Shown: positions 33,941-46,222 of the stretch, piece by piece
How the letters are laid out: each line of letters starts with the position of its first letter
Position numbering within the stretch: position 1 is the first letter of the stretch
DNA from: Pyrenopolyporus hunteri
Taxonomy: Eukaryota > Ascomycota > Sordariomycetes > Xylariales > Hypoxylaceae
Length of the DNA stretch: 64,000 bases
Reading direction: 5' to 3'
Assembly: GCA_902806595.1 (NCBI GenBank)
Contig: CADCXC010000011.1
Coordinates: 1,178,001 to 1,242,000 of the forward strand
The notes under the pieces: model-generated
Told to the model about the DNA's origin: nothing
Seen by the model: the letters and a program-made list of their open reading frames with translations, nothing else
Database searches by the model: none
Position numbers and translations under genes: made by a program

Positions 33941-36900
33941 AATTATATATATTAATTTAAATGTAATATTTTCGATTATTATATTTTAATATTTTTTTAA
34001 TAAAAAAATAATTTTTTAAATTAATAATTATAAATTATTTCATTATAAAAATTATATAATTTATATTTAAAATTATCGAATTTTAAATATTATAAATAAC
34101 GAAAAAATATTTATAATAAATATAAAAAAATATTATTTAAATTTAAATTTAATAATAAATAAATATTTAATTAAAAAAATAAAAAAATATTAAATAATAT
34201 AAATATTTATATCGAATTAATCCGTATATAAATCCTTTTAAAATGCGATATTTTATTTAATAATTTTCATTTCTTTTTTAATTTTTTATATACGATTATA
34301 ATATTATTTTATATTATTATAAAATATTTTATTAAATATTAATTTCGACTTTTTATTTATATTTTAATAGTTTTTTAAGTAATTTTTAAACGAAATATAC
34401 TTTTTTTCGTATAATCGCGTAAAATCCCGTATTTTTAACGGGTATTTTGTTAACTATTTATTATAAATAATTTATATTTTTAATATAAAAAAACTATCGA
34501 AATCGTAATAAATTAACGGTTTTTTTAACGCATAAATTAACCGTTATAATTCGAAATTATATATTAAATTTTATTTATAATTTTTTATTATAAAATCCGA
34601 AAAATTAAATATATTTAATTATATCGAATTAATATAATTAATTATAATATTTTTATGTCGTAATTAAAATTTAATTCGATGTTAATTTTATTTTATAATA
34701 AAATTAACGATTTTTTACCGTATTATATTTCCATAAAAAAAATATATTATTATTTAATCGAAAACTTTATTTTTATTAAAATCGTTTAAATTTTTAACCT
34801 TTAAAAAAAAATCTTAATATTATTAATTAACGTTTAATAATTTTTCGATAATAAATACTTATAATTTAATATATAATAATAATTAAAAATAATTACAACT
34901 ATTATTATTTAATTTTATTATTAATTTTATTAATATTATATTTATATAAATTTAAAAAATAATCCCTTTACGTTTATTAAATTTTTATATCGTTAAAATT
35001 TACGATAATAATCGATAACTTCGTATATATCGTAAATTAATATTATATTTAGGTTAAAAAAAATATTTTTACCTTATAATTTGTTTTAATAAATTATAAT
35101 CGAAATTTTAATTTAATAACCGTTTAAAAAAATTAATATAATATATTTATAAAAAAGTAATTTAATTTATTAACATTATATTATAAAATTTTCTAAAAGT
35201 ATACATCGATAATTATATAAATCTTAAATTTAATAAAATATAATTTATAATAACCGTTTATATACTATATATAATTAAATTTTAAAACTTTAAATTATAT
35301 TTTTTTTTTATTACGTTTTATAATTTAAATTCGACGTATTATTATATAATTTAAAGATAATATAAATAATATACGTTTTATATTATTTTTCGTAATATAA
35401 AAATTTATAAAACTTTTTTAACATACTTTTATAACGAGTCTCGTTTTATATATTTAAAAACATTTAAAATTTACGTATATTTATTAAAAAATTCTTTTAA
35501 TTAAATCGTTATATTATATCGTTTATTCGAATTATTTATCCGTTTTTTTATATTATTTTTTATTCGAATTTAAATAAAAAAAACTTACGTTAATTTTATT
35601 TTTTATAAATATTATAATTAATTTAAAATTTCGATATTTCGAAATTTTATAAAATAAAATAAATATTATATAAAATTTATAAATTCGAAAATATAAAAAA
35701 TTAATTTATATTAAATTATCCTTTACTTTTTTAATTTATATTTTAAAGTTCGATAAATTAATTTAACTTTAAATCGTTTTATTTTTAAATATTCGATAAT
35801 TAAATTATAAAATAATTTAATTTAAAAAAATAATAAATTTCGCTTTAAATAATATTAATATTATATTTATTTTTATAAAAATTTTATATTTTTAAATAAC
35901 GTTATAAAAATCGTAAATTTATTTCGACGTTATATTTATTTCGTAATCGTCGAATAATATTATATTAAAAAACTTTATTTTTTAAATATTATTAATTAAT
36001 TAATTTTTTATAAAACTTTAAATTTATTAAATTTCGTAATATAATAATTAAATTTATTAAAATTATTTTTAATTAATTTATAAATTAAAAACCGACTTTT
36101 TATAATTTTTTTTTTATATATATAAAATATATATTTAACTTATTTATTATTTTAACCTTTTTAAAATTTAATTATTTTTAATTTTTAAATCGCATTTATT
36201 TATTTATAATTATAAATAATAACCGTTCGATTATATTATTATTTATTTTTTATTATTTTTTTTTATCGAAACTTTTCGTATTCGACGCCGTCGATACGAA
36301 CTTTAAAAAAAAAATAATTTTAAATAAATTTAAAAAAAAAATAATTAAACGCGTACGATTAATTATAATTAAATTAATTCGTAATTCGATAATTTTAATA
36401 TTATAACCTTAACATTTTATTAATAAAATCCGTTAATTATAAAAAAAAATAAATACATTTATAAAATATATAAAATATTTATTATAATAAATTAATAAAA
36501 ATAACCTCGAAATTTATTTAAATCGTTTCGATTAATTTTTAAACTATATTAAATAATTTTTTACGAAGTTTTTATTTAATATTAATATTTTAATTTATTT
36601 TTTTTAAAGCATTAATTTATAAATCGAATAATTCGACCGAATTAATCGATTTCGTTTTCCTTTCGAAATTTAAAAAAAATAATTATTACTTTTTATTATT
36701 TTACCGTTTCTATATATAATTTTTCTATAATTATATACGACACGTTTATTATATATTTAAAAAATAATAAAATATACGTAAAATATTTCTATTAATCGTT
36801 CGTTAATAAAAAAATTCGTTTTATAATATTTTAATTAATAAAAATTATCGATTAAAAATAAAACGTTTTAATAAATTATTTCGAATATTTATTAAAAATT

Positions 36901-39020
36901 ATAACCTTTAATTATTTCTTCGATTATAATCGAAAACTTATATTATTATAAATAAATAAATAAATGTTTATAATTTAAAAAAATATTATTAAATAATTAT
37001 CGAAAAAATATTAATTAAAACATTAAATAAAACATTAAAAAAAAATCCTTAATAATAATAAACGAAGTAAAATTTTTTCGTATAATAAAAAAGTAAAATA
37101 TTAATTTTATAACGGGAAATTATTTTTATATTTTTCGAATATATATAAATAAACGTATTATAATAAATTAATAATATTATATTAAATTTATATTTCGTAA
37201 AATAATTCTTAATTTTATATATCGATTATAATTAAATAAATCACGTTAATTAAATTAATACTTAACTAAATTTATTTATTAATAATAATTTATATTAATT
37301 TATTAACGATTAATTAATTTTAACTTTAACGTATTATATTATATAATAATATAATTCTTTCGAAATAAATAAATTATTATAAATTTATAACGAAATTTTA
37401 TTAAATAAAAATATATTAAATAATTATAAAATATTAATTAATAAAAATATATATAATAAATTTATTATAATTTTTTTTAAAACTTTAATTAATTATAATA
37501 AACGATTTATATTTTCGAATATTATATTTAAACGCTTTATAAATCGCTTTAAATAATAAAAAATTTTTAACGTTAAATTTTAAAAAAATATCGAAAGTTA
37601 AAATTTATATATATATAAATAATATATAATAAAATTAATTTATTTAAATTAAATCGTTTTAAATAATATAAAATTCTTTATCGATTTTATTTTATAACGG
37701 GTATATTATATTAATATAAATATTTAAAAAGTAAAAACTTCGATAATTAACGTTTTTATAAAGTAAATATTAATTTATTTTTAATATATTTAAATATACT
37801 TTTACCTTTTTTTTTTAAATATAATTTAATTTATATTTATTTTATTTTTTAACTTACCTTTTTTTTAATTAATTTAATAAATGTAATAATAATATTTATT
37901 TATTATTTTTATAATAATTTATTTATAATATTCGAAAAATTTTATTTATATTTTATCGAAAGCATATATTTAAATAACCGTTATTTCGTATAAAAATTTT
38001 TATTTTTTATTTAATAATAATTAATATAATCGTTATTTTTATTATCGTTTATTTTATTATTTTATCGTTATTAATATCGTATATCGATATAAAAAAAAAA
38101 TATATACGTATAAAATAATTTACGAAAAATATAAATTTATTAAATATAATTTCTATTAATTTACCCGTTATTTATTATAACCTCGCCGTATTATAAAATT
38201 TATTTATATTTATTTTTTTTATTTATTTTATCGACGGTAAACGTATTAATTACGAATCGAAGCCGTTTTTTTTTAATTTTACTCCATTCGAATTAATAAA
38301 AAAAAAAAAATAAATGTAATATAAAACGATGTTTTAAATAATATTAATAATAAATATATAAACGTAAAAACGGGATATAAAAGTATTAAATAATTAAATA
38401 TCGAAAAAAATCGTATAAATTTTTTAAAATATAAATTAAATTTTAATGTTATATAATTAAACATCGAATAAATTTTTTATTAATATTATATTAATAACGA
38501 AATTTTAAAAGAAAAAATACTTAAATTAAATTTAAAAAAAAACGTTATAAATATTTACGATTAAAATTTAACTTCGTTTTTTGTAATTTTAAATTTAAAT
38601 ATAATTTAATATTTTTAATTTAAAATATATTTAAATTCGAATATTCGATATAAAATCGAATTTTACATTAAAAATATAATTATAACGATTTTATAATCGA
38701 TTTTAAAATAATTAACGAATTATTTATTAAAATATAATTTTTATATCGTTTTATAATTATATTTTTAAATTAACGTTAATAAAACGTATTTAACCTTTTT
38801 AAGTATTTTAATTAAAAAATTATAAATAATTAATTATAAAATATATATTTATAAAAAATAATATATTTTAAAAATAAATAAAAAAAAATTATTAATATTT
38901 TAATACGTATTAAACTTTCGTATTTATATACCGTAAATAAATTAACCCCCTTTCGTAAAAACTTTTAATAAATTTATATAAAAAACTTTTTAATTTTTTT
39001 CGATTAATAAAAAAAATAAC

Positions 39021-39311
39021 TTTTTATAATAAAAATTAAAATAATAATTCGTTTCGAAAAAAACCCCTTACTTATATATTTTATAATTTTATTTTTCGAA
39101 ATAATAATTAAAATAATAATTTATTTCGAAAAAAACCGCTTTTTTATACGTTATATAATTTTATTTTATAAAGTAATAATTAAAATATTAATTTATTTAA
39201 AAAAAAAATTCTTTACTCGTATATTTAATAACTTTATTTTTTAAAATAATAATCGAAATAACGATTCGTTTAAAAAAAATTACTTATTTATATATTTTAT
39301 AATTATATTTT
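39021..39311. repeat. 72-bp tandem repeat, about four copies, RIP-degraded
   Basis: The segment ATTAAAATAATAATT and a following C-containing run recur at 39035, 39107, 39179 and 39252, a period of 72-73 bp. Each unit holds a TTTCGAAAAAAACC-like run and TATATTTTATAATTTTAT. The period is a multiple of three, so the ancestor could have been coding, but no protein can be read. Confidence 0.75.
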
Positions 39312-40614
39312 TTTATTACGGTTAATGTAAATTACGATAAAATAATTAAAATAACCGAAAAAACCACTTCGATTTAAATATTATACCGTTAATTTATCGA
39401 AAACGTTATTAATTTTTTCCACGAAAATTAAAAATTAACTTTTATCGGATAATTTTACTTTTTTATTACGAAATAAAAAAATATTTTATAATATAATTTC
39501 GCTTCGATAATAAAATATAACGGTAAATATAATTATATTATTTTATTTTTTTTTTTTAATATTAAAATTATTATTAATATTAATATCGAAGGATATTTCG
39601 TTTATTATTTTTATAATAATTTATTAAATATTTAATTTCGTTAATTTTATAAAAAAAAAGGATTTTATTTTCGACGGGTTATTTTTTTTATTAAATAATT
39701 ATTTCGTTAAAAAATAAATAAATAAAAGTTTAAATTAATAAAAAAAAATATAATTAAAGGAAATTAATAATATAAATAAAAAATTAATTTAAAATTATTA
39801 TAAATAATTCGTTATAATTTAATAACGTTTAATTAATAACGGTTAATATTAAAAAGTTAATTATTTTTTATAATAATTAAAATTATATTAAATTAACGTC
39901 GATTAAAAAATAAAATTTAATTATATCGATTATAAAAATTACCCCGTTTAATAAACGATATAATACATTTATATAAAATATTAAAACGTTAAATACGTAA
40001 AAACGTTAAATCGATTTAAAATAATTAAAAACGACTTTTTTATATATCGAAATTATTTTTAAATCGATTAATAATAACCGTTTTAAACTTATTATCGACG
40101 ATTTTAAATTAATTATTAATAATTATTTTAAAATTATCGATAATAATTATTTTAATATCGTTAATAATAATTATTACGAAATTATTATAAAATTTTTTTA
40201 TAAATCGTTTATAATCGATTATTTTTTATAATATAATATAATTATTAAAAAATAAAAAGTTAATAATGCGTTAATTAAATCGATCGATTTATTTAACGAA
40301 AATCGTTTTAAAATTTATAAGTATAATATTTATTAACGATTAAAATCGTATAAAATTAAATATTATAAAAAATTAACATTTAAAAAATAAACGAAACCGT
40401 AATTTTAATCGTAATTTAATTATATAAAATAATAATAAATTATAATTATTATTATTATATAATAAAATTAAAAATTTAACGATAATATATAAAATAATTA
40501 ACTTCGAATATATTAAAATTTCTTTTAATAATTAATACGTATATATTTAAATTTATATAAAATTTTAAAATTATTCGATATATATTAATATTAATATTAT
40601 ACTTTAATATTTAT

Positions 40615-40690
40615 TATAACGATAATAATAATAAATATAATTTTATTAATTAACTTTATTATTTTATATAATAAAAAATTAAATTATAAA
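40615..40690 (+). repeat. Partial LTR-like fragment
   Basis: Contains TTATTATAACGATAATAATA as in the element 1 LTR core, then diverges after about 75 bases. Probably a truncated copy. Confidence 0.4.
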
Positions 40691-40814
40691 ATTATAAATT
40701 ATATATATTTATTAATAAAATAAATATTATAATATTATACATTTATTTTATAAAATTAATTAATCGATAATAAATTTAAAAATAACTTCGTCGTTTTATT
40801 TAATACGAATAAAA

Positions 40815-40985
40815 ATTTAAAAGTTAAAAATAAATTATATCGATATTATTAAAAAAAAAAAAAATTAAAATATAATTTTTTTTAATTACGATTTTATATA
40901 AAAAAAATAAATAATAAAACCGTTTCGTATATTATTATTAATAATTTAATAAAGTTAAATAAATATATAATAATATAACGTTACG
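40815..40985 (-). repeat. Poly-T palindromic repeat family, copy 3 (single arm)
   Basis: Poly-A run followed by TTAAAATATAATTTTTTT, TTTTATATAAA and AATTTAATAAAGTTAAATAA, the minus-oriented order of the family. Confidence 0.45.
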
Positions 40986-41599
40986 TTCGTATTTATATTA
41001 AATTTTACGATTTATAATATTTATAAATATTTAAAATTTAAATATTAAAGTAAAGGTTTAATTTAAATTTAAATTAATAATATTAATTTAATACATTAAT
41101 TCGCCGATTAAACGTAATTTATTTTTTAATAATTTAAATAAATTTTATTATAATTTTATTTTATTTATATTTATTTTTATTAATTTTATAAATATTATAC
41201 TTTTTATTTATAAATATAATCGTATTTTTCGTAAATAATTACTATTTTTATAAATATATATTAATTATTTTTATTATACGTAAAACCCGTTTTTACCGTA
41301 TCGTCGTAATTTTAAAAATATTTAAATTTAAAATTTTTAATATATCGTTATAATCGAAATTTAAAAAAAAATAAATATATTATATATTTAAATTTAATTA
41401 ATGATTTTTTTATTAATTATTTTTTTAATATCGTTTAAAAATTTATTTTTAAAGTCGGTAATAATTTAATTAATTCGAATAAATCGAAATAATTCGAATT
41501 TATTATTTTTAATAATTATATAATTATTAAAAAATTTTATTAAAAAATTAACGTCGTTATTATTAAATTAAATTAATATTAAAATTTTTAAGAAATTTA

Positions 41600-41770
41600 A
41601 TATAATATAAAAATAAAAAAAAAAAGCGAAATAAAATAAAAAAAAATAAAAAAAAAGTAGGGAAAAATAAGGAAAAATAAAGAAAAATAAGGAAAAATAA
41701 AAAAAGGTAAAAAGAAGTAGGAAAAGGTAAAGAAAAGTAGGGAAAAATAAGGAAAAATAAAGAGAAATAA
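41600..41770 (+). repeat. Purine-rich minisatellite (GGAAAAATAA-type)
   Basis: Units such as GGAAAAATAA, AGAAAAATAA and GTAGGAAAAGGTAA repeat over about 170 bases. It is nearly pure purine on the plus strand apart from T, and has G without the usual RIP loss. Confidence 0.8.
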
Positions 41771-41805
41771 CTTACGAAATTTTTAAATAAATTTTTAAAA
41801 AATCG

Positions 41806-41965
41806 AATCGAATATTAATTCGAATTTCGAATTTATTAAATCGAATTTTAAATATATTAAATCGAATTTTAAACGTATCGAATCGAATTTTAAATTTATC
41901 GAATTAAACTTTAAAATTATCGAATCGAATTTTAAATTTATTTATACGATTTTTTAAATTAATAA
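41806..41965. repeat. About 21-bp tandem array (TCGAATTTTAAATTTATCG-type)
   Basis: Six to seven irregular units of ATCGAATTTTAAATTTATCG and variants, directly left of the palindromic element's flank. Confidence 0.75.
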
Positions 41966-42094
41966 AACGAATTTTAATATTATTTAATCGTATATTAATA
42001 TTAATAATGTTAATTTCGAATATATTAACGTAAATTTTAAAATAAAAAAATTATTTTATTTTAAATTTATTATAAAATATTAAATATTTTTTAT

Positions 42095-42892
42095 GAGCAT
42101 TAATATTCGTACTACCTATTTTTGATATCGGGCCTTATCCGTACTACCAATACATTGAAATACATGCCGTATCTAACAACTCCACATACAAATCTACGTA
42201 CAATCGTGTTAATACATAATGTACACCTTATGCCCTTTTTCAATTGATTCAATTACATACAGCTCCCACCATACCTCCCATACCTCCCAATATATTTACC
42301 TTCATATCCCACCTATTCTGAGGATGCGAAATATAAAAAATAGATCGCCGGTTTCGCTTCAATGAGACCTTTCTAATGGTACAGGTTTCATATCGGTGCA
42401 TCTACTATTTCAAAAGTTATTTGAATATATATCGGTATTCAAAGGTGTAAGTGGTGGCCCGGGGTGGTCATGTGATCCCCTTTTGCGGTCGCATACCCCT
42501 CCAGCACCTTTTGACACCTTTGAATATCCATATGGAATTGACTTTATATTCAAATAACTTTTGAAATAGTGCATGCACCGATATGAAACCTATACCATTA
42601 GAACGGTCTAATTGAGGCGAAACTGGCGATCTATTTTTTATATTTTGCATCCTTAGAATGGGTGGGATATAATGGGATGTATGGTGGGATAGAAGGGAGT
42701 AATTGGTAATTTAATATGTATAAGAAATTCAATTGAAAAGTGTATCCGTCCTCGAAAAGACTATCTGGTTTGCTGCATTTTTGTATGGGAATCCGTTAGT
42801 GGGGCCGAGTGAGGGGTAGGAGATGTACTTTTTGTATTGGTAGTACGGATAAGGCCCGATATCAAAAACAGGTAGTACGAATATCAATGCTT
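42095..42892. mobile_element. 798-bp palindromic (foldback/MITE-like) element of normal composition
   Basis: A non-degraded island inside RIP-mutated DNA. Its ends are inverted repeats of about 59 bp with very few mismatches; both contain CGTACTACCT and GATATCGGGCCTTATCCGTA. Inverted similarity continues inwards: 42320-42448 pairs with about 42514-42660 at roughly 85-90 percent, leaving an unpaired centre at about 42449-42513. The 8 bases TTTTTTAT lie on both sides (42087-42094 and 42893-42900), a possible 8-bp target duplication, though low complexity weakens this. No transposase or convincing ORF is present (a 60-codon minus frame at 42468-42650 is a by-product of the palindrome), so it would need a transposase from elsewhere. 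An 8-bp duplication would fit a hAT-type source; family not established. Confidence 0.85.
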
Positions 42893-43599
42893 TTTTTTAT
42901 TTTTAATTAAAAATTAAAATATTCGTTATTTTAAATAATTCGTAAATAATTTTAATTATATATTTAATTATAATAATAAAATTAAGTTAAAAATTTAATT
43001 ACGCGACAAAATTTATATTAATTAAAATAAAAATTAAAAGTTAAAAATAAAATAAAAATAAATAATAAAAAAAAAACGATATTTAAATAATTAAAAATAA
43101 AATATAATTAAAAAAATAAAATGTTTTAAAAAAGATTTTATTACGTAAAAAACGAGTTTTAATATATTTTATTACGAATAACGTAAATATTTCGTAATTA
43201 TATTATTAAAAAATTAATATTCGATTAAATTTTTTTTTAATATAATTAATTAATAATATTTATTTTTATTTTAATTTTAAAGTAATAATTTATAATAAAA
43301 ATTTAATTACGATTAAATATAATTATAAATTTCGAAAATATTAATTTTACGCGTAATAAATAATATAAATTAATTTTTAATTTATAATAAATAATATATA
43401 AATATTATTTTATATAAAATTATATATAAAAATATAAAAGTCGAAAATAAAAATACCGTATATATTAAACGTTTTATATAATAAAAACTTATTTTTCGAT
43501 TTTTTATTAACGATTATTATTACATCGATTTTTTATTTACGATCGTTATTATATCGATTTTATATATAATTATTTTTAAATTAATTTAAATTATAAATT

Positions 43600-43775
43600 T
43601 AATACGAGTCGAGTTTTAAAAATTAAAACATTGTTACGTTAATAATATAAAAAAAAAAAAAATTAAAACGCGATTCGAAAAATCGAAGTAAAACCGTATT
43701 TTAAATTTCGTTATTAATTTTTTAATAAAATTAAATTACCGTATAATATTATAACGATTTTATACGTCGAATTTT
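43600..43775 (-). repeat. Poly-T palindromic repeat family, copy 4 (single arm)
   Basis: Poly-A run then TTAAAACGCGATTCGAAAAA, GTAAAACCGTATTTTAA and TTTTTTAATAAAATTAAATT, matching the minus-oriented family order. Confidence 0.55.
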
Positions 43776-43830
43776 ATAAGTTTTTTTCGATAACGACTTT
43801 AAATATTATTAAAAAAAATTAAAATTCGAT

Positions 43831-44465
43831 GAATAACGCATCGTAAAATTAATAAATAATACATTATAAAATTAATAAATAACGTATCGTAAAATTAATA
43901 AATAATACATTATAAATTTAACGGATAATATATTATAAATTTAATAAATAATACATTATAAATTTAATAAATAATATATTATAAATTTAATAAATAACTT
44001 TTTATAAATTTAATAAATAATATTTTATAAATTAAAAAAATAATATATTATAAATTTAATAAATAACTTTTTATAAATTTAATAAATATTATATTATAAA
44101 TTTAATAAATAACATTTTATCGATTTAATAAATAATTTTTTATAGGTTTAATAAATATTATATTATATATAAGTTTTATAAGTAATTTTTTATAAATTTA
44201 ATAAATAATATATTAAAATTTAATAAATAAAATATTATAATTTAATAAACGGATTTTTATAATTTTAATAAATAAAAATTATAATTTAATTAATAAAATA
44301 TTATAAATTTAATAAATAACGTATTAAAATTTAATAAATAAAATATTATAATTTAATAAATAAATTTTTATAACTTTAATAAATAAATAAAAATTATAAT
44401 TTAATTAATAAAATATTATAAATTTAATAAATAACGTATCGTAAATTTAATATATTAATAAAAAT
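43831..44465. repeat. About 24-bp AT minisatellite, some 25 units
   Basis: Units of the type ATATTATAAATTTAATAAAT with small length changes, tandem over more than 600 bases. A few units near the left end keep CG (AACGTATCGTAAAATTAATA), where the others have TA. Confidence 0.85.
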
Positions 44466-46006
44466 TAAATAATTAAATTGTTATTATATATAATTTATAA
44501 TAAATACGTAAAACTTTTAATTATTATTTTCGTAAAAATAATCGCTTTTATTTATTTTTAATAAATAAATATATAAATGTTAAAAAATAAATTATTAAAA
44601 TTTATTTTTAAATATTATTATATTACGTAGTCGTTTAATAATAATATTATAAAAATAATTAATAATATAATACGAAATAACTTCGCCGCCTCATTTTAAT
44701 ATTTATAAAATTTTTAAAATTACGATTTAATATATTATTTTTTATTTTTAACCTTTAAATTTTTAATTTATAAATTTAAATAAAATAATATATTTATATT
44801 AAAAATATTATAAAATAATATTATAAATAATAATTATATAAAAGTTATTTATAATTAATATTTTTTTATTTTTTATATATATATTATATATATTTTATAA
44901 TATAAAAAATTACGAAATATAAACTTAATAAATAAATATATAAATAAATAAAAAAAAATAATAAAATTTAACTTATTATTTTTTTAATTTATTTAATTTT
45001 TTATAAAAAAAATTTAATCGATTTTATATATATTTAAATAAAAAAAATCTTATTTTTATTATAATATTATATATTAATTTAATTTTATTAAATTAATAAT
45101 AAAACGCGAAAAAATAATTTCGTCGTTAATTATATTTTTATAAAATTGTAAATTTTCGAATTATATTTTTTTTTTTTTTATTTATTTTCGAAAAAAAATA
45201 TTTCGTTTAAAAACGATTAAATCGAATATTTTAAAGTTATCGTCGAAATAAATTTTTTATTAAAGGAAAAAAATATTATATTTTTAATGTAAATATATTT
45301 AATTAATTTTATAATATTACGTAATTAATTATTTAATCGTTTTATTAATATATTATAACGTATTATATCGGTGGTTTTTAAATTTAACGATTTTATTAAT
45401 ATATATAAATAATAATAATTTAAAACGTATATATCGAAAAATCGATTATATACGTCGTCGTTCGTTTAATATTTAAAAACGACGGTATATATAAAGTTAA
45501 ATCGTTTCGAATTATTTTAAAATAATATAATAATATATTTTAAATCGTTAATTATTTTTTTAAATCGATATAATATATAATTTTATATAATAAAAAAATT
45601 ATTTAACGAAATATTTCGATGTATAATATTTTAAAAATATATATAATTTAACGTTTTTAACGTATTATAAAATAAATGTAAACGCGTACGTATTTAAATT
45701 CGAAAGTTTATCATCGAAAATTATATATATTAATAAAAAAAAAAAATTTCGAAAATATATAAAATTATCGATATAATTATATAAACGGTTTATAAATTTC
45801 GTTATTATTCGAAATTTTTCGATTATATTTTTAAAACTTTTATAAAATTAAAATATATAAATCGTCGTATTATAATAATTTTATTATATATTATTATTAA
45901 CGATATTTTAAAATTATTATTTTTAACGAAAATAATTTTTATAATAATAATTTCGTTAATATTTATTCGTATATTCGTTTTAATAAAATTATACGTTTTT
46001 ATTTTT

Positions 46007-46222
46007 ATTAATAAATACGTACGTAAATAAAATAAAAAAATAATAATAAAAATAATCGTAATAAAGTAAAATTAATATTATATAAATTATTTAAAAAAGA
46101 AAAATTATTTAATAAAGAAATTATAAAAAAAGTTTTTTTTATATAAACAAAAATATATAAATATTTCCTTTTTTTAAAGTACGTATTACGAAGTAATACG
46201 TATATAAATTAATTAACCATTA
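46007..46222 (-). repeat. LTR of element 2, left copy
   Basis: 216 bp, aligned without gaps to 51956-52171; more strongly mutated than the partner. Confidence 0.75.

Noticed and set aside
43831..44465. CRISPR-like array
   Set aside because: Units are contiguous without unique spacers, and the genome is eukaryotic.
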